A DNA stretch of 37,674 nt from Ignavibacteria bacterium (GCA_016873845.1 VGVX01000020.1:1-37674); one strand, 5' to 3'; numbered from the stretch's first letter, positions 6,971 to 16,333 are shown. Numbers and translations are program-made. Notes: generated by a model from the sequence alone, not told the origin.

Positions 6971-9319
6971 CTAAAAAGTAAAGTTAATTGAAAGAGTCGG
7001 CATAAATGGGAACAATGTAAGCTGTTTTAGTTTTGGAATTTTCTCGCCAGCTTCATTCGTCTCAAAAGATATATATTGAGCAAACGGATTTTTCCTGTTA
7101 TAAACATTGAATAAACCAAACGTAGCATTCATAGAACTGCTCAGCCATCTAAATTTGTACGATATACTTAAATCTAGCTTGTGATATGCCGGCAGACGAA
7201 AAGCGTTTCTTTCAAGGTAATTAAATCGGATGTTTTGATTGCTCGTTCCACCAATTTCATTGAAGTAATATTGACCTGTCGGCAATGTATAAGCCTGCCC
7301 TGTTCCATAAGTCCAAGTTGCGCTGATGTTCCAATGATTAAATAGACTGTAAGAGAGAACGATCGATACATCATGACGCCGGTCATAACGCGGATAGAAT
7401 ATTTGCCCGCGATTGAGTTCGTCGAACAATCGTCTTGTCCAAGAAATTGTGTAACCAATCCATCCATTCAGATCACCAGCACGCTTTTGGAGAAAGATTT
7501 CAATTCCATATGCCTCACCTTTTCCGACAACAAGCTGATCTTCAACTTCTGTATCAATTGAGAAAGTTGCCGCAGAAGAATATTCTAAGAGATTTTGCAT
7601 GTTTTTATAATATCCTTCGATCGAGAAAAGATATACTTCATTGAAAAGATATGATTCGATTCCACCAACGAATTGATCGGAACGTGCCGGCTCAATCCGC
7701 TCATTCGAAGGATACCAAATATCAGTTGGAAGCGAAACATCATTACGGACAATAAGATGAAGGAATTGATGTGCCCGCGCATAAGCTCCCTTAAAAAACA
7801 CATTTTCCATCAGTGCAAGCGTCAAAGAGATTCGGGGTTCAATAGAGAGTTTTTTTCGTTCTTTAAAATAGTAAAGGCGTGCACCTATATTTGTAGAAAG
7901 CTCAGGAATAATTTTCCATTCATCTGATGCGTACGCAACGGCTTCAAGTGACAATTGATCGTTTCCAGATCCGCTTCCGCGCTCAATTTCGCTTAGGAAA
8001 AAGTCGCTCGATACAAGCCTGAATCTATGCAAAGTGATTTCAGTACCGATTCTAATTGTATGTTCTTCGATTGGAAAAAATTCTGTTTCGCGTTTGAATA
8101 AAAAGTCTTGCAGTTTTGTAGATGCGAAGAAATCGGCTGCCGAAGCTCTACCCGATTTATCTTCAAGCAAGACGTCAAAATCATAATTTGTGTAACTCAG
8201 TGATGTGTTCGAAAATAAAGTTGGATTGGAGATTTGAGTCCAATTCAAACTCATGGTTGTATTTCCCCAATTTATATCGTATCCGATATCTTTTGCATTA
8301 AGAGAATTATATAATCTGTCTTCTCCCATTAAACCACTCACGGAAAGCCAATGCGATTCGTTTATTTTGAAAGATATTTTTCCATTCACATCAAAGAAAT
8401 TATATCTCGGAAGAATACTTCCCTTGTATAATGCACCTTGAAGCACATCGTAATACATTCTTCTGCCAGAAAACATAAAAGTTGAATTATCTGTCAAAGG
8501 TCCTTCGACGAAGAGATTCGAATTAATTAATCCGACTCCCATTTTTCCAGTGAATTGCTCTTTGGTTCCTTCTCGAAGCTTGACATCGAGAACACTTGAA
8601 AGCCTCCCGCCATATTGTGCAGGGAACGCACCTTTGATCAATCGAATATCATTTATAGCTTCAGTATTAAACGTGCTTGCAAAATTTCCCATATGTGCCG
8701 GATTATATACAATAACTCCATCAAGCAGAGTTAATGTCTGATCGGGCGAGCCGCCGCGAACATAGAGTCCGGTTGAAATTTCTGTCGCGACTTTTATCCC
8801 GGGCAGGAGTTGGAGTGTTCTAAAAAGATCCACTTCGCCGGTCAACGAGGGGAGAGTTTTAAGCAGTTCTGGAGAAACATCAATTGAACTGATTGGAGGG
8901 GCAATTTCAGAACCGCGCTTTTCGCGAACAACAACTTCAGGAAGTACAACTTCTTCTTCGGCAATTTCGAAATTAATTCTAATTGAATTTTCACCGGCTG
9001 CTTTTACTTTTTTAATTGAACTTTTATAACCGATACTTCTTGCCACAAGGAAATATTCTCCTGCTGGAACATTTGGGAGGGAATAAAATCCAAAGCGATT
9101 TGTTGCCGCTCCTCGAAAAGGGGGCTTGGTGAAAACTGAATCTTCATATAGAATCACGTTCGTACCTATTACGGCCTGTCCTGATATAACTTCGGTAACA
9201 ACACCTGCAATGGTTGTGTTTTGCTGAGCAATCGATAAGTTGAAATAAATCAACATCAATGTCAGCCCGACAAGAGTTCGGTTGAAAATAAGATTAAAGA
9301 TCACAAACTTTTTATTCAT
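6971..9319 (-). CDS. TonB-dependent receptor with CarboxypepD_reg-like domain
   Basis: Outer-membrane importer of 782 residues, driven by the TonB-ExbBD complex. Signal peptide about 1-31 (ends SIAQQ). A CarboxypepD_reg-like beta-sandwich follows at about 36-120 (TIAGVVTEVISGQAVIGTNV, then FGFYSLPNVPAGEYFLVARS). The plug domain spans about 140-250 (LPEVVVREKRG, RTLQLLPGIKV, GLYVRGGSPDQTLTLLDGV, AQYGGRLSSVLDV). The rest is a 22-strand-type barrel ending in SINFTF with the terminal Phe. The receptor heads an operon with DUF4249 and two rhodanese-fold lipoproteins. No SusD partner is present, so it is not a typical glycan locus. The substrate cannot be read from sequence. A TAnnTTTG promoter lies just upstream. 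Confidence 0.92.
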   Translation of the reverse strand: MNKKFVIFNLIFNRTLVGLTLMLIYFNLSIAQQNTTIAGVVTEVISGQAVIGTNVILYEDSVFTKPPFRGAATNRFGFYSLPNVPAGEYFLVARSIGYKSSIKKVKAAGENSIRINFEIAEEEVVLPEVVVREKRGSEIAPPISSIDVSPELLKTLPSLTGEVDLFRTLQLLPGIKVATEISTGLYVRGGSPDQTLTLLDGVIVYNPAHMGNFASTFNTEAINDIRLIKGAFPAQYGGRLSSVLDVKLREGTKEQFTGKMGVGLINSNLFVEGPLTDNSTFMFSGRRMYYDVLQGALYKGSILPRYNFFDVNGKISFKINESHWLSVSGLMGEDRLYNSLNAKDIGYDINWGNTTMSLNWTQISNPTLFSNTSLSYTNYDFDVLLEDKSGRASAADFFASTKLQDFLFKRETEFFPIEEHTIRIGTEITLHRFRLVSSDFFLSEIERGSGSGNDQLSLEAVAYASDEWKIIPELSTNIGARLYYFKERKKLSIEPRISLTLALMENVFFKGAYARAHQFLHLIVRNDVSLPTDIWYPSNERIEPARSDQFVGGIESYLFNEVYLFSIEGYYKNMQNLLEYSSAATFSIDTEVEDQLVVGKGEAYGIEIFLQKRAGDLNGWIGYTISWTRRLFDELNRGQIFYPRYDRRHDVSIVLSYSLFNHWNISATWTYGTGQAYTLPTGQYYFNEIGGTSNQNIRFNYLERNAFRLPAYHKLDLSISYKFRWLSSSMNATFGLFNVYNRKNPFAQYISFETNEAGEKIPKLKQLTLFPFMPTLSINFTF

Positions 9320-9341
9320 TGTTCACTAAAATTTTTGGTTT

Positions 9342-9375
9342 CAAAGATACACATTTGGAAGGTTATAAACACAAA
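9342..9375 (-). promoter_or_regulatory. Bacteroidota-type promoter for the TonB receptor operon
   Basis: On the minus strand a TTTG (9372-9375) is followed after 22 bases by TATCTTTG (9342-9349), matching the TTTG / TAnnTTTG arrangement with a spacer slightly longer than the usual 19-21. The start codon is 22 bases downstream of the -7 box. The octamer is identical to that before ileS. Confidence 0.55.
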
Positions 9376-9411
9376 GTGATAGAATTATTTTAACCAACAT
9401 TCTCCTAACTG

Positions 9412-10197
9412 TTAAATTAAAATTTCCCCTTCAAGATAAAGGACTGCGTTTCCTGATATCTTTACGCGATCGCCGAGATTTTCACAAAAAAGTTCTCCCC
9501 TTCGTTGAGAAAGCTGAAACGCATGAAGTTTATTTTTATTCAGCTGCTTTGACCAATATGGAATGAGCGAACAATGTGCTGAACCTGTAACCGGGTCCTC
9601 AAGAATTCCCGCATTTGGAGCAAAGAACCGTGAACAAAAGTCGTATCCATTTCCTGGCGCCGTGACAATTATCCCAAGAAAGTCCTTGAAAGTTTTTAAT
9701 AATTCAAAATTTGGAGATAATGAAATAATCTGTGATTCGTTTTTGTATACTACAAACAAATCGCGTGATCTTAGTATTTCCATCGGCTCAAGACCAAGCG
9801 CTGCACTGATATTTTCCTCAGGTTGATATGGAATTGGATCTCTTGCAGGAAAATCAAGGGAAAGAAGTTCAGCAGTTCTTTCAACTTTCAATTTTCCACT
9901 TTTAGTTTCAAAACTAACTGAACTAATATTTTTATTTATGAAATTAAAAATTACAAATGCACTCGCAAGAGTTGCATGCCCACACAAGTCAACTTCCATC
10001 GTCGGAGTAAACCAGCGCAGTTCGTAAAGGTCTTTGTCTTTCTTTACAAAGAAGGCTGTTTCAGATAAATTATTTTCTGCGGCAATTTTTTGCATAGTTG
10101 TATCGTCAGTCCATTTTTCAAGTGGACATACTGCTGCAGGATTTCCGCTAAATACTTTGTTTGTAAACGCATCAACTTGGTAAAGCGGGATTTTCAT
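9412..10197 (-). CDS. PhzF-family isomerase/epimerase-like protein
   Basis: 261 residues, with the two-fold diaminopimelate-epimerase-like fold of the PhzF family. The N-terminus MKIPLYQVDAFTNKVFSGNP is diagnostic. The catalytic Glu of the family is Glu46 in AAENNLSETAFF. Further motifs are MEVDLCGHATLASA (68-80) and EDPVTGSAHCSLIPYW near the C-terminus. PhzF itself isomerises a phenazine precursor, but no phenazine genes are present here. Most such homologues have unknown substrates and act in the cytoplasm, so only the family is claimed. The gene starts one base after a methyltransferase stop, so the two are cotranscribed, and it ends just before the TonB receptor promoter. Confidence 0.88.
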   Translation of the reverse strand: MKIPLYQVDAFTNKVFSGNPAAVCPLEKWTDDTTMQKIAAENNLSETAFFVKKDKDLYELRWFTPTMEVDLCGHATLASAFVIFNFINKNISSVSFETKSGKLKVERTAELLSLDFPARDPIPYQPEENISAALGLEPMEILRSRDLFVVYKNESQIISLSPNFELLKTFKDFLGIIVTAPGNGYDFCSRFFAPNAGILEDPVTGSAHCSLIPYWSKQLNKNKLHAFQLSQRRGELFCENLGDRVKISGNAVLYLEGEILI

Positions 10198-10198
10198 A

Positions 10199-10984
10199 TC
10201 AATCCTTTTTTTGAAATAAAAACGTTACACATTTTATTTTATGTTCTAAGTAATAATTTTCATCTCGCTGATTTTCGAGATAGCTGTCAAACAGATCTGC
10301 TTTATGCGGATACTTAAGCTTGAGTTCTTTAGTACGATTTTCAATTAAGGCGTACATTGCATCATTTTCGCCTTTCATTTTGCTTGGAGGGAACTCTTCC
10401 TTATCGACAATCACAAAATTACTTGAATGAATTTTCTCGTAATAATCACTTTCTTTCGTATATGCCGGATGAACGAAATCGCTTTCATTAGGGATAAGTC
10501 CATCTTCAATAATCACATAACCGTTCGGTACTAAACTTTCAGAAAGTTTTTCTAAAGTCTTGCAAATATCACCGAGCACAGGGCCAATCGAACAAAGCAG
10601 AATTAGGTGAAAATCAAAGCAAGTGTAAACACATTCGCGAATATCTCCAACTTGAAAGCTTACAAATTTCTCGACTTGAAACTCTCTTGCTTTGCGATTT
10701 GCTTCACCAATAAATTCTGGAATAGCATCAATTCCGAGAATCTCCGTATTTAACTTTTTTGCAATTTGAATAGAAACGGCTCCTTTTCCGCAGCCCAAGT
10801 CCAACACTTTGAGCTTAGGAAATTTTGTGTGAATAGAGTTCTTCTTGATTAAATTAATGATTGATGATGGCGATCCGCCAAGTTCCCAAAAATCCTGAAG
10901 CAAATATGGTAAGAACGGAAAAACTTCAGGATTTTTTCCATCAAGCGAAAATAAAATGCTTTCTTGAATTGAATCAGATTTCAT
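10199..10984 (-). CDS. Class I SAM-dependent methyltransferase
   Basis: 261 residues with a Rossmann-type methyltransferase core. Motif I is KVLDLGCGKGAVSIQIA (about 59-75), the acidic residue that binds SAM ribose is in EILGIDAIPEF, and VSFQVGDIRE follows. The substrate is not evident. Positions 1-58 (PFLPYLLQDFWELGGSP) form a helical lid of the type seen in small-molecule methyltransferases. The C-terminal part is long (MKGENDAMYALIENRTKELK). It is directly followed by the PhzF-family gene with a 1-base gap, suggesting a shared pathway, and lies 39 bases downstream of the prolyl oligopeptidase gene. Enzyme class confident; role unknown. Confidence 0.82.
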   Translation of the reverse strand: MKSDSIQESILFSLDGKNPEVFPFLPYLLQDFWELGGSPSSIINLIKKNSIHTKFPKLKVLDLGCGKGAVSIQIAKKLNTEILGIDAIPEFIGEANRKAREFQVEKFVSFQVGDIRECVYTCFDFHLILLCSIGPVLGDICKTLEKLSESLVPNGYVIIEDGLIPNESDFVHPAYTKESDYYEKIHSSNFVIVDKEEFPPSKMKGENDAMYALIENRTKELKLKYPHKADLFDSYLENQRDENYYLEHKIKCVTFLFQKKD

Positions 10985-11023
10985 TGGATCTTATTCTTAT
11001 GAAGATTTTAAAAAGCACTTTCA

Positions 11024-13129
11024 TTAGGGATTAATATTTAGATTGTAAAAAACAAAGGACCAAATATCCGTTTGTTCATCAATTTGTTTTGCAGTCGGTT
11101 TGCCTGCTCCATGTCCAGCTCGAGTTTCAATTCGAATAAGGACGGGATTTGTTCCTTTATATCTTTCCTGTAGGGTGGAAATATATTTGAATGAATGTGC
11201 AGGCACAACTCTGTCATCATGATCGGCAGTAGTTACAAGTGTTGCAGGATAATTCAATCCGGCACTTAAATTATGAAGAGGAGAATAAGAATAAAGATTT
11301 CTAAAATGAACCGAATCCTCGCTCGAACCATATTCAGCAGCCCACGCCCAGCCGATTGTAAATTTATGATAACGAAGCATATCCATAACTCCTACTGCCG
11401 GAAGAGCAACTTTAAATAATTCAGGTCTTTGATTCATCACAGCGCCAATTAGCAATCCGCCATTCGAACCGCCAGAAATTGCAAGTTTTTTATTTGAAGT
11501 ATATTTCTCTTTTATAAGAAATTCTGCCGCAGCAATAAAATCATCGAAGACATTTTGTTTGTTCAAAAGCATTCCTGCTTTATGCCATTCTTCCCCATAT
11601 TCACCGCCGCCGCGAAGATTTGCCATTGCATACACTCCGCCATTTTCAAGAAAAATCAATCGCGAAACACTGAACGACGGAAGCATGCTCGCATTGAATC
11701 CGCCATAGGCATAAAGCAATGTTGGATTATTTCCATCTAACTTTAATCCTTTTTTATGAACGATGAACATGGGTATTCTCGTGCCGTCTTTGCTCGAATA
11801 ATAAACTTGTTTCGTCTCGTAATCTCCAAAATCAAAATCTATATCCGATGTTCTGAATAGAGCCGATTTTCTTGAATGCACATCAAAGTGATAAATTACC
11901 GTGGGAAATGTGAACGAAGTAAAAGTATAAAATGCCGTAGTCTCATTTTTCTTCCCGCTGAATCCTCCAAGTGTTCCTAAAGTTGGAAGCTCAATTTCAT
12001 ATTCGAATTTACCATCTAGACTATAAACGTAAGCTCGGCTGCTCGCATCTTTCAAATATGATACAATTAATTTTCCCCCAATGATCGTTCCCCACTGAAG
12101 CACTTCTTTTTGTTCGGGAATAATTTCAATCCAATTTTCTTCAGAGAAATTATTTGGATCGGCTAAAATTATTTTCTTTCGTGGTGATTTGTGATTAGTT
12201 AGAATGAGGAGCTTATCATCGACATTATCGATTATGCTGTACCTGTAAACAAAATCAGTTACAACCGGAATGAATTCACTTCCTTCCTTGGAAAGATCTT
12301 TCACCATAAAAGCATTATTTCCCGAAGCTCCTTCGGACATGTAGAGAATTAGATAACGTTCATCCTCAGTTACAGATGCATAAAAATTTCTTTTGGGCTT
12401 TTCTCGAACTTCATAAACAAGTACATCGCTGCTTTGATAAGTTCCAACTTCATGATAATAGACTTTGTGATATTCATTTTTCTTTGTAAGCACTTCGCCG
12501 CTTGCGGGCTCATCATAGCGGCTGTAGAAAAAGCCATCTTTGTACCATGACGCACCAGAGAATTTAATCCATTTGATATGATCAGATAATTTCTTCTGAG
12601 TTGCAGTCTCCATTACAAAAAGTTCATTCCAATCCGAACCGCCTGATGCCGTACCATAAACAACATACTTTGCATCGTTTGAAAAACTTAATTGAGATAA
12701 TGCGACTGTCCCATCCTCAGAAAATTTATTTGGATCGAGAAATACTCTCGGCTCAGAATTCAAATCCTCCTGAACATAGAGGACACTTTGATTTTGCAGC
12801 CCGTCATTTTTAAAGAAGTAATAATTATCTCCTTCTTTGAAGGGCGAAGAATATTTTGGGTAGTTCCAAATTTTTGTGAGCCTTTCTTTTATCTTTTCTC
12901 TGAAAGGAATTTTTTCAAGATAATCGAATGTGATTTTGTTTTGAGCTTCAACCCAGACTTTCGTCTCCTCCGAATTATCATCTTCGAGCCAGCGGTATGG
13001 ATCTTCGACAATAGTTCCGTAATAGTTATCAGATTGATCAACTTTTTTTGTTATGGGGTAATTAATTTGAGCACTGAGAAGTTGAACTGCAAGCAATGCA
13101 ACAAACATTATTAGAAAGAACTTTTTCAT
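11024..13129 (-). CDS. Exported prolyl oligopeptidase (family S9A)
   Basis: Serine peptidase that cleaves short peptides after proline. It has 701 residues, with a signal peptide at about 1-20 (ends LLSAQ) that suggests a periplasmic location. The N-terminal DPYRWLEDDNSEETKVWVEA is the family start. A seven-bladed propeller follows, roughly 75-430, then the alpha/beta-hydrolase domain. The catalytic triad is visible: Ser555 in ISGGSNGG, Asp at about 638 in TADHDDRVVP, and His673 in RAGHGAGKP. YAYGGFNASMLPSFS marks the oxyanion region. The gene lies between glgA (32-base gap) and the methyltransferase (39-base gap), all on the minus strand, possibly one transcript with no obvious metabolic link. 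Confidence 0.94.
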   Translation of the reverse strand: MKKFFLIMFVALLAVQLLSAQINYPITKKVDQSDNYYGTIVEDPYRWLEDDNSEETKVWVEAQNKITFDYLEKIPFREKIKERLTKIWNYPKYSSPFKEGDNYYFFKNDGLQNQSVLYVQEDLNSEPRVFLDPNKFSEDGTVALSQLSFSNDAKYVVYGTASGGSDWNELFVMETATQKKLSDHIKWIKFSGASWYKDGFFYSRYDEPASGEVLTKKNEYHKVYYHEVGTYQSSDVLVYEVREKPKRNFYASVTEDERYLILYMSEGASGNNAFMVKDLSKEGSEFIPVVTDFVYRYSIIDNVDDKLLILTNHKSPRKKIILADPNNFSEENWIEIIPEQKEVLQWGTIIGGKLIVSYLKDASSRAYVYSLDGKFEYEIELPTLGTLGGFSGKKNETTAFYTFTSFTFPTVIYHFDVHSRKSALFRTSDIDFDFGDYETKQVYYSSKDGTRIPMFIVHKKGLKLDGNNPTLLYAYGGFNASMLPSFSVSRLIFLENGGVYAMANLRGGGEYGEEWHKAGMLLNKQNVFDDFIAAAEFLIKEKYTSNKKLAISGGSNGGLLIGAVMNQRPELFKVALPAVGVMDMLRYHKFTIGWAWAAEYGSSEDSVHFRNLYSYSPLHNLSAGLNYPATLVTTADHDDRVVPAHSFKYISTLQERYKGTNPVLIRIETRAGHGAGKPTAKQIDEQTDIWSFVFYNLNINP

Positions 13130-13161
13130 TAAAATTTTCCTTTGATAATTATTAAGCCAAA

Positions 13162-14640
13162 TTAATTTTGAATTTCTTTTCTTTTATCAATTGCCATTTT
13201 ATATAAATCGTAATACTTTTTAGCGGATGCATCCCAGGAGAAATCTCTTTTCATTCCATTTTTTTGGATCTTTTTCCAGGTTTTTTGGTCTTTGAAAACT
13301 TCAAGTGCTCTCTGGACAGTTGCGATAATGGCATTGCTTGTATACTCGTTGAAAGCGAAACCCGTCCCAGTCTCAAAACCGAGATATTCAAACTCATGCC
13401 AATCTTGCACCGTATCAGCCAAACCGCCGGTTTTTCTGACGATTGGGACCGTCCCGTACTTTAAGCTGTAAATTTGATTCAATCCACAAGGTTCGTATCT
13501 TGAAGGCATTAAAAACATATCAGCGCCGGCCTCTATCAAATGTGCAAGTTCATTATTAAAACCTAGATAGCTTGCGACTTTATTTGGAAAGGCATAAGTC
13601 ATGCTTCGGATAAGATTTTCATAACGAGGTTCTCCCGCACCGAGAATTACCCACTGGGCATCCAGTTTCATCAATTCTTTTGATGCATCGGCAAAAATGT
13701 CAAATCCTTTTTGATTTGCTAATCGCGAGATCAGACCTATCAGCGGAATATTTTTATCAAAAGGCAAATGAAGCTGAGTGAGTAAAGATTTTTTGTTTTT
13801 CTGTTTCGGAGAGAGTTTTCTTTTTGTGAAATTGAATGGAATGTGCTTATCTGTTTCAGGATCCCAAGTATCATAATCTGCGCCGTTCAACACTCCAAAG
13901 AAGTCATTTTTTCTTGTATTCAGAATTTTTTCCAGCCCGGCTCCATATTCATGAGTCAATATCTCACGGGCATACGTTTCACTGACAGTATTAATAATGT
14001 CCGCATACACTATACCAGCTTTTAGGAGACTAACGTTACCATGAAATTCAAGTGGTCCTCCTGCATAGAAAAGATTTGGCTGAAGTTCTGCTTTGCTCAA
14101 AACATTCGGCTGAAAAATTCCTTGGTACTCGATATTGTGGATAGTGAAAACGATTGCAGAGCGGCGGAACATCATATCCCAATTGTAATTATCTTTTATA
14201 TAAATTGGGAGAAGTCCGGTTGGCCAATCGTTGCAGTGAAAAACATCCGGAGTCCATCTTAACCGCTGGCAATTTTCAATTACTGCTTTTGAGAAAAGAA
14301 TGAACCGCTCATCTTCGTCTTTATCGCTAGTGTAAATTAACTGTCGATTGAAATAATGCGGACAATCAATAAAATAAATCTCAACTTTAGAATTAGGCAA
14401 AAATCCTTTGAAGACATGAACGGAGTAAGTGACTCCACCAACCCGAATCGGCAACTCGCCAATTTCCCAGCAATAATGTAGTTCAAACCTCCATTCATCA
14501 ATTGTTGGATACTTCGGCATGAATACTTTCACATCGCAATTGAGCATTTGTAATGCTTTTGGAAGCGAGCCGGCAACGTCTGCTAATCCGCCTGCTTTTG
14601 CGAATGGAACTGCTTCAGTAGTAACGAATGCTATTTTCAT
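13162..14640 (-). CDS. glgA: Glycogen synthase (ADP-glucose type, GT5)
   Basis: Transfers glucose from ADP-glucose to the non-reducing end of alpha-1,4-glucan, in cytoplasmic glycogen synthesis. 492 residues, the usual length for bacterial GlgA. The N-terminus MKIAFVTTEAVPFAKAGGLA contains the KxGGL nucleotide-sugar motif (Lys15). Other hallmarks are DVFHCNDWPTGLLP, IHNIEYQGIF, NGADYDTWDPETD, and the C-terminal donor-site motif MPSRYEPCGLNQIYSLKYGT followed by VRKTGGLADTV. The starch-synthase catalytic domain and GT1-like domain are both complete. No other glycogen genes (glgB, glgC) are in the window. Confidence 0.96.
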   Translation of the reverse strand: MKIAFVTTEAVPFAKAGGLADVAGSLPKALQMLNCDVKVFMPKYPTIDEWRFELHYCWEIGELPIRVGGVTYSVHVFKGFLPNSKVEIYFIDCPHYFNRQLIYTSDKDEDERFILFSKAVIENCQRLRWTPDVFHCNDWPTGLLPIYIKDNYNWDMMFRRSAIVFTIHNIEYQGIFQPNVLSKAELQPNLFYAGGPLEFHGNVSLLKAGIVYADIINTVSETYAREILTHEYGAGLEKILNTRKNDFFGVLNGADYDTWDPETDKHIPFNFTKRKLSPKQKNKKSLLTQLHLPFDKNIPLIGLISRLANQKGFDIFADASKELMKLDAQWVILGAGEPRYENLIRSMTYAFPNKVASYLGFNNELAHLIEAGADMFLMPSRYEPCGLNQIYSLKYGTVPIVRKTGGLADTVQDWHEFEYLGFETGTGFAFNEYTSNAIIATVQRALEVFKDQKTWKKIQKNGMKRDFSWDASAKKYYDLYKMAIDKRKEIQN

Positions 14641-14760
14641 GTTTTACTGGATTTAAGAATAAAGTAAAAAAAATTTTTTGATTATGAAACTATGAAGAAA
14701 AGAAAATAGGAACACGGATTTTTAAGAATATTATGATTCAAAATAATCAAAAAAAATCGG

Positions 14761-15528
14761 TCAGCTGGATTTAGTCTCAAGCAATTTCAAAATCTTAAAC
14801 GCAGCAGCAGCCGCGCCAACTCCATTATTAATATTCACGACTGTAACTCCGGGCGAGCAGCTTGTAAGCATTGCAAATAATGCCGTAAATCCATTCATTG
14901 CAGTTCCATAACCAATGCTTGTTGGAATTGCGATTAATGGCTGATGATATAAACCAGAAACAACACTCGGTAAAGCTCCCTCCATTCCGGCAGCAACAAT
15001 CAAAATATCGCACTCTTTAATTTTATTATCTTTCGAAAAGAGTCTATGAATTCCAGCTACTCCAACATCATAGATTCTTTCAATGTCTGCGCCCAAACTT
15101 TTCAGCACCAATCCGGCTTCTTCACATGCTGCTATGTCAGTTGTACCTGCAGTGATTAATCCGATTTTGTATTTTTTGATTTTTGGAAATGGTTTTCCAA
15201 TCCTGAATGAACGCCCCTCGTTGGAATAAACTCCCTTCGGAAAAATTTTCTTTAATTCTTTGAAGTGTTTTATATGGCAGCGAGTGCCAATTACTAATTT
15301 TTTCTTTGAATAGATTTTTTTTGCAAGCTCTATAATTTGTTCAAGAGATTTATTCTCGCAGTAAATAATTTCAGGAATAAATGTTCTGTGCTCGCGTTCA
15401 ATATCAATATTCGCGAAGGAGGTCGAAATCGAAGAGCGGGTTTCATTTAGTGATTTTTCAGCTTCGTCAATAGAGAGTTTTTTCTCGATCAACTTTTCTA
15501 GTATTCTTTTTGTTTTTTGATCAGGCAT
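14761..15528 (-). CDS. larB: LarB, nickel-pincer cofactor biosynthesis carboxylase
   Basis: LarB carboxylates and hydrolyses nicotinic acid adenine dinucleotide to pyridinium-3,5-biscarboxylic acid mononucleotide, the first step to the nickel-pincer nucleotide cofactor. 255 residues. A helical N-terminal domain (about 1-118) precedes a PurE-like domain with ITAGTTDIAACEEAGLVLKS (125-144), YDVGVAGIHRL (153-163), IVAAGMEGALPSVVSGL (177-193) and IGYGTAMNGF. Cys224 in LTSCSPG matches the cysteine that holds the NaAD adduct in characterised LarB. VNINNGVGAAA closes the domain, where NIDNGFGA is usual. It overlaps larE by 8 bases. larC and a lactate-racemase-like client are not in the window. Confidence 0.92.
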   Translation of the reverse strand: MPDQKTKRILEKLIEKKLSIDEAEKSLNETRSSISTSFANIDIEREHRTFIPEIIYCENKSLEQIIELAKKIYSKKKLVIGTRCHIKHFKELKKIFPKGVYSNEGRSFRIGKPFPKIKKYKIGLITAGTTDIAACEEAGLVLKSLGADIERIYDVGVAGIHRLFSKDNKIKECDILIVAAGMEGALPSVVSGLYHQPLIAIPTSIGYGTAMNGFTALFAMLTSCSPGVTVVNINNGVGAAAAAFKILKLLETKSS

Positions 15529-16333
15529 TTTCGATTTGTTCTTTTATTGCATGGTTCAGTTTTCCGGATTTAAATCCTTCGTCATCAATTTCAATATTTT
15601 CATAGCCGATGTTTTTAAATTCATCTTCAATCTCATCGTAGAATGATTTTAGTCTTTCAACATCGAAGTTGTCAACTTCAATTTTTGCTGAATTATCATA
15701 ATGCCGAACACGGACGTTTTTAAATCCAAAATTTCGAATAAACTTTTCAGCTTGTGCAATCATGCTAAGCGACTTGGCATCGATGAAAGTCCCATAGGGG
15801 ATTCGTGATGATAAACACGGAGCCGATGGCTTATCGTGATTTGGAATCCCATAAAATTCAGCTGCATCTCTTACATCTTGTTTTGTGAATCCACACTCTA
15901 TTAATGGAGAACGAATTTTATTCTCTTCCGCTGCTATTCTTCCCGGTCGATAATCGCCAAGATCATCAGCATTTGCTCCATCTAGCACAAAAGGAATATT
16001 TCGTTTCTCGGCAATAGCGAGCAAACGATTATATAATTCCGATTTGCAGTAGTAGCATCGGTTTATCGGGTTAGCAGCATAATTTTCGATTTCTAATTCA
16101 TTGTATTCGATTTCTTCATAATTGAATTTATATTTCTCTGCTAAACTACGTGCAAGTTCAACGTCTTCGTTGATAATAGTTTCTGTGCGAGCAAGAACGA
16201 TTAATGCTTCCTTGCCAAGAACTTTATTTGCAGCAAACGCAATCAGAGTGGAATCCACGCCTGCCGAGAATCCAATAATAACTCGGCCATAATTTCGAAT
16301 CGTATTTTCAAGTAGTTCAATTTTATTGTTCAT
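15521..16333 (-). CDS. larE: LarE, sulfur transferase for the nickel-pincer cofactor
   Basis: ATP-pyrophosphatase that adenylates and thiolates the LarB product before nickel insertion by LarC. 270 residues. The PP-loop is IIGFSAGVDSTL (19-30), and VLDGANADDLGDYRPGRIAA (116-134) and SAPCLSSRIPYG (170-181) are family hallmarks. Cysteines are at 93 and 96 (NRCYYC) and 173 (APCLSS). Single-cysteine LarE sacrifices the last of these as the sulfur donor, whereas a subgroup with three conserved cysteines binds a [4Fe-4S] cluster and is catalytic. The three visible here suggest the cluster type. First gene of larE-larB, with a TAnnTTTG promoter upstream. Confidence 0.93.
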   Translation of the reverse strand: MNNKIELLENTIRNYGRVIIGFSAGVDSTLIAFAANKVLGKEALIVLARTETIINEDVELARSLAEKYKFNYEEIEYNELEIENYAANPINRCYYCKSELYNRLLAIAEKRNIPFVLDGANADDLGDYRPGRIAAEENKIRSPLIECGFTKQDVRDAAEFYGIPNHDKPSAPCLSSRIPYGTFIDAKSLSMIAQAEKFIRNFGFKNVRVRHYDNSAKIEVDNFDVERLKSFYDEIEDEFKNIGYENIEIDDEGFKSGKLNHAIKEQIENA

